Positions 23,701 through 35,204 of a stretch of DNA of 64,000 nt are shown one piece after another (positions within the stretch are counted from its first letter, which is position 1; each line of letters begins with the position of its first letter). The stretch spans positions 31,552,980 through 31,616,979 of the forward strand of contig NC_091144.1 in NCBI RefSeq assembly GCF_041381155.1, given 5' to 3'. Made by a program: the position numbers and the translations under genes. The notes under the pieces are model-generated. The model was not told where the DNA came from and ran no database searches. It was given only the letters and a program-made list of their open reading frames with translations. Source of the DNA: Argopecten irradians (Eukaryota > Mollusca > Bivalvia > Pectinida > Pectinidae).

Positions 23701-24554
23701 AGAAGTAGACTTTTGATTTTATTATCTCACCTGCGAACACTCCATAAAAGACAATGACCAGATTTAGGGAGGGAAGGTAAGCACATGTGATGAATGAGGC
23801 TACCATCATTACTGCTCCGACAATCGTGGTCACACGACAACTGAACCTGTTGATCAGGACACTGGCTAGTACCCCTGTGTATATAGAAACAATTTTGACA
23901 CTGTGAGTTATAATTTTGATAATTTGTAAACACATTTCTCACAATACTGCACGCAAACAATAACAGCTTGTGTAGGTAGAATTCGTTGAGTCTGAATGCC
24001 TACAAAGAAAGCATGTATGCGGTATGTTGCGTGTATGGAGACATGGTGCGTGTTTGGGAGACTCAAGTATATTCGTGTCGTGTCTTCTTGTATAGTGGAA
24101 GTATTGCCCTTTGTATAGTGCTATATCACTGAAGCATGCCGCCGAAGACACCAATCAACACACCCCAGCAGTTCACATTATACTGGCGAGTCAGTCGTCC
24201 AATGCCCCTTGTGATGAGCGTTAAGTAGTCTGTTTTTCAAGTTGTTCTTATTACGTATCTATAAAAGTCATTTTGACCATCTGGGGATTTCTGCTTCTTA
24301 TCAAACCTCAAAATTTAATGTAGCTTTAATGCAAACACACTACCTGTTATTGACAGCATGCCTAGGTACAAACTTGAAGCCCACGACGTCTTCTCTACAT
24401 CCTCATCAAACCGCTCCAACAGGGCGTTGTGGATGACACCGACAGCACACTGGAAACATCCTGTTATCATACTGGAACCAAACGACGCGGCCATCACAGC
24501 CCAGGACCATCCTTTATCTGCCACGCTTAGACGACTCAGACGACGGTCTGGCAT
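20753..24554 (-). CDS. SLC16 family monocarboxylate-transporter-like protein, 5 exons
   Basis: Joined exons on the minus strand: 24,554-24,344, 23,874-23,731, 23,256-22,474, 21,158-21,108 and 20,946-20,753. The sum is 1,383 bases, giving 460 residues plus TGA. All junctions are GT/AG and all four introns are phase 1. The start MPDRRLSRLS lies eight bases into an exon with a good acceptor (TTTTTACAG), so 5' UTR exons lie upstream. Family marks: DKGWSW (residues 13-18, helix 1), matching the conserved D-G-x-W-x-W of SLC16 proteins, and FHRKRNIATGIAVSG (about 137-151, helix 5), matching the second MCT signature. Twelve helices are readable with a hydrophilic loop at mid-length, and the short cytoplasmic tail is rich in Ser/Thr. 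The expected role is proton-linked or facilitated transport of monocarboxylates or related small solutes across the plasma membrane; the substrate cannot be told. Introns 1 and 3 carry SINE fragments. Confidence 0.9.
21628..21863. mobile_element. rearranged SINE fragments in intron 3 of the transporter
   Basis: 21,628-21,818 is the reverse-oriented 5' half of the SINE (TTTGGTGTGTCTCG to the CTACCTGCAG end). 21,823-21,863 is a direct-oriented piece (AGGGAGTGGGATGGCTGG and GTTGTCGGTATAA). Opposite orientations imply an inversion or two insertions. Confidence 0.75.
24006..24232 (-). mobile_element. SINE fragment in intron 1 of the transporter
   Basis: Reverse-oriented central part of the SINE (GCATGCCGCCGAAGACACCA, then CACATTATACTG). 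It lacks both ends and is diverged. It is also reversed relative to the window, so it lies in the transporter's sense orientation. Confidence 0.8.
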
Positions 24555-25366
24555 TCTCCTGACTGTAAAAATGTGCTGTTTAAACTCAAATAACACTGAA
24601 ATTAAAATTAACGATTTCAATTGTATGACAAGAAAACACTTGGTCAGGATGACCTATAGTCATCGTGATTCGTCCGTCATGGTCCGCCGTCCGCCATGCA
24701 CGGTCCGTCGTGCGTAAACTTTTTCCTTTAAAACGCTACTCCTCCTTTATCCTTGGGTTGATTTCATCCATATGTGGTGTGAAACATCATTGGGGAAGGA
24801 CAATCATATTTTATATAAATGAGCTTGGTCTGACCCCTAGGGGCTGAGGGATGGGGCCCCAAATGGGCAAATTTTCTTATTTTAAGCTTTAAAATCCTAC
24901 TCCTCCTTCATCTTTAGATGGATTTCATCCATATTCGGTATGAAACATCATTGGGGAAAGACAATCATTTTTGTATTTAAATGAGTCTGGTCCGACCCCT
25001 AGGGGCAGAGGGATGGGGTCACAAAAGTAGAAAAGTTTCTAATTTTAGTTTAAAATTCCTACTCCTCCTTAACCCTTGAGTGGATTTCATACATATTTGG
25101 TGTATTTCATCCATATTTGGTGTAAAATATTATTGACAAAGGGCAATCATATTTTACATAAATGAGCTTGCTCCAACCCCTAGGGACTGAGGAGTTGGGT
25201 CCCAAAAGGGGAAATTTACTTAATGTTAGTCTTAAAATCCTACTGCTCCTCAACTCCTGAGTGGATTTCATCCATATTTAGTGTGAAACATCATTAGGGA
25301 AGGACAATCAGGTCCAGGTAACAACAGCAGCAAATACATGTGTGGCACATGTTATCCCTGCAGGTA

Positions 25367-25825
25367 GGGCGTTAGAATTGTACCTGCTGCCCCTATTGCA
25401 TGATCGTAAAAGGCGACTTAATTTAGGATCTTATCTTTTCTATTCTTCCTAACTGACTTTATCTTTCCTAATGCCTCCCTTGGCACCGCCTCACTTTTGA
25501 CCTTGATTGTTCGTCGCTGTGAGGAAGGCTCTGCTCCTGCTTAGCGCTCAGCATACAGGGAGTGGGACGACTGGTTCGCCCGTTGTCAGTATAATGTGAC
25601 CGGATGGGGGGTGTTGCTCGGTGTCTTCGGCGGCATGCTTCAGTAATATAGCACTATAAAAAGGGCACTATACAAGAAGACACAACATGAATATACCGCA
25701 GCCTCCCAAAACACGCACCTCGCACAAAATACATGCAACACGCCGCATACATGGGAGGCCGTCCTAACATGACCATAGCTGTTAATAGGACGTTAAATAA
25801 TCAAACAAACAAACAAAAAAGAGAT
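25367..25825 (+). mobile_element. SINE copy inside the LINE PHD-finger region
   Basis: Starts at CCCTGCAGGTAGGGC and ends in TAATAGGACGTTAAATAA plus CAAA-type repeats. A central deletion removes the B-box region (GAGGAAGGCTCT joins directly to GCTCCTGC). It splits the PHD coding sequence between the first Cys pair (KYMCGTC) and WDHRGIMCGTCNQWYH. Confidence 0.9.
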
Positions 25826-27080
25826 AACACCGTAAACTGGGACCATAGGGGTATAATGTGTGGAACCTGTAACCAGTGGTACCACATCAACTGCCAAAAT
25901 GTCCATACTGAAACATATGAGGAACTAAATGTTAGTGACATCAGCTGGCACTGTATTATATGTAATAATCCAAACTATAGCCACTTTCTGTTCGATCTTC
26001 ATGGCATTAGTACTTCCAACCATTTTCATACACTGTCTAGTCTTGGTGACATGGGCCCATCTGTTGTCAACCTAAGCACTGGTGTTCTCGACCATAAACC
26101 ACTTCATTCCTCTACACCAGTTCGAACTGAAAGAGAAACCCACAAAAAGCAAAAAAGAAAACCTCTACGGGTGCTAAACATCAACTATCAGTCAATACCT
26201 AACAAACAACACATGCTTTGCAACATCTTAGACAGCTCCATACCAGATATTGTAATTGGTACCGTGACTTGGTTGAAACCAATCATAAAAATGGTGAATA
26301 TTTTCCAGCAGATTTCAAAATTTTTCGAAAAGATCGTACTCAGTGTGACTCCAACAAAGATGGCGGAGGTGTACTCATTGCTATAAAGGAAGATCACGCC
26401 AAGTGACTCATGTGAAATGGTATGGGCAAAGGTATCAATAGTAGGGAGTAAAACTTTATACATCAGCTCCTTCTATCACCCGAAAACCTCTGATGAAGAG
26501 AGCATGAAATCATTTACAAAATCAATACATGAGGTCTCTAAATTAAAAAACGCTACAATTGTCATAGGAGGAGACTTCAACCTTCCAGGTTGGGACTTGA
26601 AGAACAAAGTCCTTAAACCTAAGACAAGTTACACCAAAATTCATTATGACTTTGCAAACTTATTAGACGACACCGGCCTAACCCAAATTATCAAAGAGCC
26701 CACCCGAAATGAAAATGTCTTGGACTTGATTGTAACAAATAGCCCAAATCAAGTTACTCGCACAGAGATAATCCCAGGCATATCTGACCACAACATCGTA
26801 TTTATAGAACTCAATATCACACCGTCAAAACTTGTGCAACAACCTAGAAAAGTACCCCTATATAATAAAGCTGAGTGGAACACCATTAAACACCAGCTAG
26901 GTAATATCTATAAACACATGCTAGACATGATCGATTGGGATGTAAACTCATTGTGGGAGTACTTTAAAACTGAACTCACCAAACTTATTAACGATCACAT
27001 TCCTCAAAAAACAATAAAGCAAAAAACAAACCTACCATGGGTCACACCAGAAATTAAAAAAACTAATCAAGAAACGCGAT
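25826..27080 (+). pseudogene. LINE PHD finger and endonuclease region
   Basis: After the SINE the frame gives WDHRGIMCGTCNQWYHINC and DISWHCIICNNPNYS, the rest of a PHD-like zinc finger (Cys4-His-Cys3 spacing). It goes on to a basic linker and the endonuclease start KRKPLRVLNINYQSIPNKQH. A frameshift near 26,290 and a stop near 26,400 follow. From 26,417 the frame continues with ISSFYHPKTSDEES, VIGGDFNLPGWD (catalytic Asp/Asn) and PGISDHNIVF (the SDH motif). In LINEs this enzyme nicks target DNA to prime reverse transcription. Confidence 0.85.
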
Positions 27081-27082
27081 AG

Positions 27083-29035
27083 ACTTTACTTAAAGTCGAA
27101 AAAAAACTGGGGACTTAAAATTAAAATCAAAATTCAAAGATATAAAACATCTAGTACAGAAAAAACTACGAAATTCTTATTGGGAACACATTGAAGAAAT
27201 AATAAACCCTAAAGCTCCTTGCCCAAATAATACATCATCTAGTACAAAAAGATTCTGGTCATACATCAAGGCTAAAAGGACTGGCCACTGTAGAATATCC
27301 CCATTAAAGCAAGATGGTAAACTTATACACAACCCTGCTGGCAAAGCACAAGTACTTAACACACAGTTCCAATCCGTATTTACAACACCTGAAACATTCA
27401 CAGCCCAACAGTTTAATACTAGATGTGCTATGCCTCTTGACCACCCTTTTCCACCTATGCCTGATATAGTCATACATGAAAATGGCATTTTAAAACTACT
27501 AATAGGACTAGACCCCCAGAAAGCTGCAGGGCCCGATGACCTAAGACCTAGGGTATTGAAAGAACTGGCAGATGAAGTAGCCCCAATACTATCCTTGATT
27601 TTCAACAAATCCATTAAAACAGGCCTAGTCCCCAATGATTGGAAACTGGCTAACATATCATCAATCTACAAAAAAGGACAGAAATCCAACCCTGAAAATT
27701 ATCGGCCCATATCACTTACCTGCATCTGTAGTAAAATAATGGAACACATTGTAGTCTCTAACATCATGACACATGCTGACACAAATAATATCCTTTACCC
27801 GCTTCAACATGGCTTTCGCAAATCTCGTTCATGCGAAAGTCAGTTGATAGAATTTATCAATGATGTATCAAGAAACCTTGATGAGGGAAGTCAGACTGAT
27901 ATCCTCATTATGGACTTCGCCAAGGCTTTTGACAAGGTCAGTCACTCCTCATCCATAAATTAAAACACTATGGGATAAGAGGAAACGTTGTCACCTGGTA
28001 GAGAATTTCCTTCTTGGTAGAAAGCAGCTGGTTATGGTTGAGGGGGAGGTGTCTGATTATGTCAAAGTCCACTCCGGTGTGCCCCAGGGATCGGTCCTCG
28101 GACCTAGTTTATTTCTTTACTACATAAACGACATCCCTGTCGGCCCAAACTCCACCATCCGTCTGTTTGCAGACGATACTATTGTCTACGTAGTTGTCAA
28201 GTCTGACAGTGATGCTGAAACTTTACAGCAAGACTTGGACAAACTCTCGCTTTGGGAAAAAACATGGAAGATGTCCTTTCACCCAAGCAAGTGCAACGTT
28301 TTGTCTGTACACAGAGGGAAAACTCCAATCAAACATAATTACATTCTCCATGGACACACATTAGAACACGTAGATCAAGCCACGTACCTGGGCATAACAA
28401 TACAATCAAACCTTAAATGGGACTCACACATAAAAAACATTACTACAAAAGCCAATTCCCACACTGGGCTTCTTACGAAGAAACATCAAAATAGGTTCAG
28501 CATCAGTTAAGTCCCTGGCATACAAATCACTAGTCCGTCCATCCCTAGAATATGCCTGTACAGTATGGGACCCTTACACCCAGGAAAACACAAAAAAATT
28601 GAAATAGTACAACGTAGGGCTGCACGTTATGTATTAAACAAGAACATCTACACACATAGAACATCTAGTGTAACTGATATGCTGAAAGATCTTAAATGGC
28701 GTCCTCTTGCTGAAAGACGCAGAGAGTCCAGGCTCATCATGATGTACAAAATAGCTAATAATCAAATCGCCATCTGTAAACAAAATAGACTAATTCCAGC
28801 AAACAGGCAATCCAGGCAAGCTCACCAACAATCATTCCAACTTGCACACTGTCAAACCCAGGTCAGAAAACAACCATTCTTCCCTAGGACAATATCTGAA
28901 TGGAATAAGATCCAAGCACATATGATATCGTCCTGCTCCACTCCTGAACAATTCAAGTCATTATCTACTGACTTTACCGGAATCAATTCAAATCCCATAT
29001 CTATCTCTCTCATGACATTATCTTCAATTTGTTGA
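27083..29035 (+). pseudogene. LINE reverse transcriptase region
   Basis: Frames joined by frameshifts carry the RT blocks in order: PQKAAGPDDLRPRVLKEL, NPENYRPISLTCICSKIMEH, HGFRKSRSCESQL, IMDFAKAFDKVSH (motif A Asp), SGVPQGSVLGPSLFLYYIND, and LFADDTIVY (the catalytic FADD). The thumb region follows (LGITIQSNLKWDSHIKNITT). The C-terminal part (28,565-29,035) has QRRAARYVLNKNI and FFPRTISEWNKIQAH, typical of the end of Jockey/CR1-type polyproteins. Frame breaks lie near 27,960 and 28,500. Catalytic residues remain, but the polyprotein is not continuous. Confidence 0.9.
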
Positions 29036-29089
29036 AGTTGGTCATTACCAATTAGAAGTAGAATCATACTTTATATAAAGATTGTAGTA

Positions 29090-29400
29090 TTCCAAGATGG
29101 CCGCTGACCTACTTCCTGTCTTCAGTCTCTGATCTCAATGAAAATTGGTCTACATGGGTTTTAAGGGATGGCGAACAACATGCAAACATTTTCATAAAGA
29201 TTTTGGTATTCCAAGATGGCCGCTGGCCCACTTCCTGTTTTCAGGTTTCGGTCCCCGATCTCAAATGAAAATTAGTCTAGAAAGTTTTAAGGGATGGCGA
29301 ACAACATGCAAATATTTTCATAAAGATTTTAGTATTCCAAGATGGCTGCGAGCCCACGTCCTGTTTTCAGGTTTCGGTCTCTGATTTCAATGAAATTAAG
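29090..29400 (+). repeat. three tandem units of about 120-127 bp
   Basis: TTCCAAGATGGC recurs at about 29,089, 29,209 and 29,336, each followed by a CCTGTCTTCAG or CCTGTTTTCAGG segment and AAGGGATGGCGAACAACATG. Each unit has an AAGATGGC core, the YY1-type motif also found in the 146-bp array. Confidence 0.8.
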
Positions 29401-30611
29401 TATAAAGGGGTGCTTATCAGTATGATAAAAAATTTGAAAGATTTTTGCTGGGCAAACCTCCTGTTTTCAAATTTTCGTCTGCAATTCATTGAATGTAAAA
29501 GTACCTCAAAATTTCTTTCAAAATGTTCATACACTGTGCAACTGCATTCTTAATTTGTTGCAGGTGGAGATGGGGAGGGAGAGGGTCATTTGGGGGATTA
29601 TGAATTAGTGTCCATTAGAATGAGCACATGTACTTGTTTTAGCTTTAAAATCCTACTCCTCCTTAACCCTTGAGTGGATTTCATCCATATTTTGTCAAAA
29701 AGATCGTAGAGGAAGGACTGTCATATTTTATATAAACAAGTTAGGTCCGACCCCTGGGGACAGAGGGGCGGGCACAGAATGGGGAATTCTGATTAAATTT
29801 TGCTTTAAAAGCCTACTCCTTCTCAACCCTTGAGTGGATTAATGCATCCATATTTTGTGTGAAACATCACTGGGGAAGAACAATCATATTTAATATAAAC
29901 AAGTTAGGTCAGACCCTAGGGGACAGAGGGGCGGGCTAAGAAGGAGGAACATATTTTATAAAGAACGAGGTAAGACCCATGGGGATAGAACGTCAGGGGT
30001 CCAAAATAGGAGCTTTGCTGAAATTTGGCTTTAAAATCTGACTCCTCCTTCATCCTTGAATGGGTTAAAACCATATATTGATGAAGGGCTACCAAGTTTG
30101 TTCAACAAATTACCTTTACCTATTTCAGAAACTTACATATTCAAAAAAGGAGTTCCTTGTATTGGTTATATGAATTGTTAACCACACCATTATACTGTGA
30201 CTGTTGTTTTGTGCCATGAGTCAGATGACCATTAAGGCCCTTGGCCTCTTGTTCTTCTTTCCTGCCCAATTCTCCATTGTCTACACTTAATTTTTGGCCT
30301 TTATAGTAATCGATCATTGCTATGGCGGTATCGCTTAAGAGGTTGAGAAACGATGTAGGCTCTGCTGCAGTTTGGGAGTAAGACCTTGTATATAGATGCA
30401 TGCATTTGCTCTTTTACCTAAATTGTGATCACCGTGGTTACCGTATAACTCCTCGTAACATATGGATATATACATTTTGACGCATCGTCTGCTTCGCTTA
30501 AACCACGGTTATCATGGAAACGGTGTGTTTGGTTGGCATGGTTTCAAATAAGGAGTATTGGAGTTTTGTTTAGCCATGAGCTTACATTTCTGCTTATTTT
30601 TTTTTGTATCG

Positions 30612-30919
30612 TAAACAAGAGCAGACGGTTTAGTAATTTTCTTCTTTTACAAAAGATACTTACTTTACACCATTACCACCACTGAAAAGTTTGCGCTTTT
30701 TATTTTAAAAATATTTAAAAATAATCAATTGCGTCCCGTAAAAATTCAGGGGACTATGCCCTATATGGAATAAGGTGCTGCTTGGGTATGCACCAAAAGC
30801 AAATGAATTATTTTATATGTGCTTTGGTATTAAGTAGACGCATAAATACACAATTAAATATCAATTGTTGTTCAAATTATGAGTATTGTTATGCTCTGTC
30901 GGAGGTGGAGCATCTTTAA
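30612..30919 (+). mobile_element. TTAA-flanked MITE (family A), copy 2, left end lost
   Basis: Matches the family from GAGCAGACGGTTTAGTAATT onward and keeps the right end GGTGGAGCATCT followed by TTAA (30,916-30,919). The left inverted end is missing. Confidence 0.75.
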
Positions 30920-31436
30920 AGAACAAATCTTAGCAGACGGATAGACGAGCTAAGCAGAAATGTGAAGCGATGCCAAATGATACTTACACTAGATGAAATT
31001 ACTTTGCACCTTTTAAAGGCATACTACGTTTTCCGAGACGGCATTTAATTTTTTTAATGGGAATGTGAAACGAGGTTGATAATTTAATACTACACTTATC
31101 CTCACCTTCTGAGTAATTAAAGTAAAATAAATTAACTGTTTATATTCATAACGCAGGTTGTCGTCGTCCTAATTACCGCGCTCTAGTTGACTCATTGTAC
31201 AAGATGGCCAAAAATTCACTGTTAACACAGATGACACTGGCATTTTCTGTATTTGTTTGGTAAGTAACATCATCTTAGGCCATCGATATTAATTTTCCTA
31301 ACAGATAATAGGGCGTTAATCTAATCAACAGTCTGTAGGCTGTTGAATTTCATATCATTTTCTGATTATAAAAACCAAGAAATGCACAGCAAAATTGCAT
31401 TTTATAATATCCAGCTTTCACCAAAAGTGTGAATTC

Positions 31437-32060
31437 ATTCCGTCTGTCTGTCTGTCTGTCTGTCTGTAACGCTTGGTTACCGTAAAATAACTGCCAAAAA
31501 TCTTAAGCGATTTTCTTGTAACCTGTAACTCAGATGAGTTCGCTCGGCACCTTTATCGGACACTATTTGGCGGAGTTATGGCCCTTTGATTAACAAAAAC
31601 ACCATTTTCGTCTGTTTCAGTTCAATAACTCGCAAATATTATTAAATTTTCTCGAAACTGTGTAACATGGTTAAATGTCTCGGAGCCTTGGCCAAGATTG
31701 ATAGGCACCTTCATTGAACCCTATTTGGCTGAGTTATGGCCCTTTGATTAACGAAAAACGCTTTTTTCGTCTGTTTTTATTCGATAACCCTCGCAAACAT
31801 CACCGGATTTTCTCGAAACTTGGTACCATGGCTAAATGTCTCGTAGCTTTAGCCAGAGTCGATCGGCACTTTCATTGATCCCAATTTGGCTGATTTATTG
31901 CCCTTTGTTTACGAAAAACGCTAATTTCGTCTGTTTTTTTCAATAACTCTTGCAAATATTACCGGATTTTCTCGAAACTTGGAACATGATTTAATGTCTC
32001 CGAGCCTTGGCCAAGTTCGACAGGCACCTTCAGTGGACCCTATTTAGCGAAGTTATGGGG
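31437..32060 (+). repeat. tandem array of about 155-bp units after a TCTG microsatellite
   Basis: (TCTG)n at 31,440-31,466 is followed by units built around GAGTTATGGCCCTTTGATTA (31,571 and 31,730) and diverged copies near 31,890 and 32,050, with TTTTCTCGAAACT in each. The GAGTTAT-GCCCTTTG core recurs in the arrays at 43 and 45.6 kb, linking them as one superfamily. Head and tail are not clearly preserved. Confidence 0.7.
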
Positions 32061-32621
32061 CCATTGATGAACGAAAGCGGGGATATAAGTTCCATGAATT
32101 TGCTTGTTATTTTATGTTTTGTATGTGGTTGGCTGGGACGTCCCATTAACAGTTAAAACTCTCCTTTATGTAATGCGATCCGTGTATGAATACCTGTATG
32201 ACTTTGGAGGTAGGTAAGTTCCAGTTTGTGCCTTGTTATGCATATAACATATTGTGACCATTCGGAAAACAAAATGGCCGACAGGTAGCCATATTGCAAT
32301 TTGACAATTTAACTTTATTATCGCTATTTCTGACCTTGACTGTTAATAGAAGAACATTTTTTGAATCATACGAACAAACAATCTCAGAATATACTGCAGC
32401 TATCTTTCATATTTCAAGGTTCCCTTTGGTGCCTACAATTTGTTATGAATATTGGATTTTAATTCCGATTAGAGTACGAGATGGCCATCGTGGATTTTGA
32501 CAGCTAATGATATGCTCTCGTGAAAAAAATTCTGATGACTTTTTTTCCTGATATAGATTTTTGGAAATGGGAATGCATACCAAAGTTCCAAATGTAATGA
32601 AAATAATTGTTTTCTTTTTAT

Positions 32622-32775
32622 TAGTATAACGTCCTATTAACAGCCAGGGTCATGTAAGGACGTCCCAGGTTAGTTGGTAGAGAGTACCCGGTACCTGGCG
32701 AATTCCCCACATGGGATTCGAACCCGAATCCCAGAGGTGAAGGACTTCTGGTAATATGTCGGGACATCTTAACCA
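32622..32775 (-). mobile_element. tRNA-derived SINE with the shared 3' tail
   Basis: Minus-strand reading begins AGTGGTTAAGATGTCCCGAC (A-box region), continues to GGGTTCGAATCCCA (perfect B box) and ends CGTCCTTACATGACCC and TAATAGGACGTTATA. That tail is nearly identical to the tail of the long SINE, although the 5' parts are unrelated. The sequence between the boxes is too long for a functional tRNA gene. Confidence 0.8.
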
Positions 32776-34351
32776 CTTATTAACGTATTTGACGTAAATT
32801 GTGATTTTACAATTTCACTGTTTTGACCATACACACGACAAACTAAAGCAATTTTTTGCAAACTGGTCATATTTATTTTTCATAAAAAATTTCGTAATAT
32901 TATGCAAATTAGTGGTTTGATAAGTATGAATATTCGCAAAATTAACAAAACCAGTGTTTTCTTTAAGACAATAATAATATCACACAGTCAGCCCATCGTT
33001 TTTGCTAATTCTGGTGACTAACCTTGTCCTTGAATTTGGCAGGGTTTTTTTATAGAAAAAGCAGTTAAAAGTTTGCAGTTCAAAAGAAGAAAAAAAAGGT
33101 GACTGTTTCTAAAACTATCGTAAAAATTGATTTTTCCCAGATACAAAATTAGTTAATTTTGAGCAAATTTTGCAAACAATTCAAATCATTTTATTTTCAC
33201 TTAAATATAAACATTTATAAACCAATACGTCATGGTTCACCATTTTCATCTTAGTAAACCTATATGTATGATATAGCTAAAAATGTTGAAGCATCGGCGA
33301 GTTAAGCGAAAACGTTGATGTAAAAAGTGTGAAGTTTCACTTCTCTACAAAGTGTTAGTAATGCACCTTTTTAAAATTGCCGTCAAATAGGTTATTTCTT
33401 AAAATTTGGGTATAACAGATTCTACAAACAATAGAGGTACAATTTAGCGACATATTTCCATATGACAACTTGCTACAAATTGAAAAGATTAGTTTTCGAA
33501 AACCACAAATCTCTTTGATTAATGTTGAAACGAAACTGAAACCTCACTAGAGCAGCTCCTTAAGGGAGAGAAGGAAGCCCCACCCCCCTTTTCTTTATCC
33601 AACAAAGATTATTCAATCATGGGCGCCAACATCCTTCTGAGTGCTCACAAAAGTTAGGCGATGTTAAGGGAGAATGAAATTCGAAAAGAGCTTTAATTTA
33701 AACGGCCATCCGGGATTTCAAAATGGCGGTTATTTGAAACTAAAATAAGAATCAAAATATTCATGAAACAAGCACTACAAAAGTATAATTACTCTCATTA
33801 TTTTTGTAGGTTTATTTGCTTAAAGTCCGCTTGGTAAATTATATGTATTATATACAGATATAGCTCGCAAAGTTGGCGGCCATCTTGAAATACAAAATGG
33901 CGGTCCTTCTACATGAAGTTTAACACTACCAAAATGTTCCTAAGTATCAATAATATGGGTCTAGCTGGTATAGAAAATTAGATATGACTCACAGAAGTGG
34001 TTTGTGGCAGCCATTTTTAAAACCAATATATCGGCCTCTAGAGGCCGTGATTTTTTTGGGTCCATTTTTTCCCCTGAAACCTTATGTCTTAAAGAAGCGA
34101 TATGCAAAGTTTCATGCTTTCTTCAAACTTTGAATGATTGTTATGCTTAGCTGCTCCAATAGAAGAAAACATACAATTGGAGCCGCAGGACAAAGAAAAA
34201 AAAGTATTTATATATACGATCCGCGGGCTCCCGTGGAACAGATAGAGAGTTCGGCTGGAGAAGCCTAGACCAAGCCAATAAATTCCTACAACAGTTATTG
34301 TAAAATGTACACTGTATATCATCTGTCTGTAAATCGTATTTTCGACCTTTT
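32776..34351. other. no supported gene
   Basis: AT-rich sequence with two AAAATGGCGGT segments (33,720 and 33,895) that resemble dispersed repeat pieces. No domain or splice pattern was recognised. Confidence 0.4.
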
Positions 34352-34640
34352 GGTTAGCGCTCAGCGCAACGGGAGTGGGACGACTGGTTTGCCCGTTGTC
34401 AGTATAATGTGACCGGGTGGATTGTGTTGCTTGGTGTCTTCGGCAACATGCTTCAGTGATATAGCACTATAAAAAGGGCAACAGTTCCACTATACAAGAA
34501 GACACAACATGAATATACTGCAGTCTCCCAAAACATGCACCTCGCACAACATACACGCAACACACAGCATACATGGGAGGCCGTCCTTACATGACCATAG
34601 CTGTTAATAGGACGTTAATTAATCAAACAAACAAACAAAT
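34352..34640 (+). mobile_element. SINE copy, 3' half
   Basis: Begins at TTAGCGCTCAGCGCAACGGG and runs with few changes to TAATAGGACGTTAATTAATC plus CAAA repeats. The 5' half with the B-box-like motif is absent. Confidence 0.9.
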
Positions 34641-35204
34641 CGACCTTTTGGCTGCATATTGGAACGAAAACATTTACATTATCCCAATGAAAACAAAAAA
34701 GTACCGCATATCGATAATGATTATTAAATAATCTTAGATATGCATGAAATTGTATCTTTTGCTTGCGTCCATATTTTACTTATTACGTATTACATTTATA
34801 AAACTAACTGTCATACCGAACATGTTTCTAAGTATATAATTACCTGCCTTATCTTTGAAAATACGGACAAACAAGTGACCTGGATCCTTAATCGTCGAAC
34901 ACTATATTAGATGTTTGAAGACGTAAATTGTATCTTCTCAACGAATTCATCAGCGAAACGTTCCAAAACTAAAACCTTTAATTTCACCAATCAACGTGAA
35001 CACACCGTTATATTTGCTATTTTTAAACTTTGCGTTAATTTATGCGTATTCTAAATAGGATTACAAACATATAATATACTGATTTTAAAGTGATGCTCCA
35101 AAAAATAGTCATTCTCGTCATGCATGAGTTTCCATATTAATCTATTCGGCAAAAACATGATAAACAAGTTGTCTGTGAAATTATTGCACAGTCGTAGAAG
35201 GATA

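Larger units (their letters stand above)
25312..29058 (+). mobile_element. 5'-truncated Jockey/CR1-like LINE with PHD finger, endonuclease and RT
   Basis: Reads PHD finger, then apurinic-type endonuclease, then reverse transcriptase. It starts inside the PHD coding region (GPGNNSSKYMCGTC), is interrupted by a SINE at 25,367-25,825, and ends near 29,058. The flanks share AATCA, a plausible short target duplication. Several frameshifts (near 26,400, 27,080, 27,960 and 28,500) leave no intact frame. Confidence 0.85.
24640..30252 (+). mobile_element. tandem-array element interrupted by a LINE
   Basis: Head at about 24,645-24,720 (GTCCG/GTCGTGCG repeats followed by GTAAAC). Then come units of about 165-180 bases opening AAATCCTACTCCTCCTT and containing a conserved GACCCCTAGGGGC segment. 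Units resume at 29,640-30,060. The tail at 30,215-30,252 reads TTAAGGCCCTTGGCCTCTTG. The LINE at 25,312-29,058 splits it: GACAATCA before the insertion and AATCATACTTTATATAAA after it restore the array unit. A second array type of about 120-bp units occupies 29,090-29,400. Palindromic tail plus internal tandem array resemble Helentron-derived elements (pearl/DINE type); this is inference. Confidence 0.65.

Noticed and set aside
32690-32775. tRNA gene on the minus strand
   Set aside because: B box is perfect, but the distance from the A-box region and the SINE tail identify a tRNA-derived SINE.
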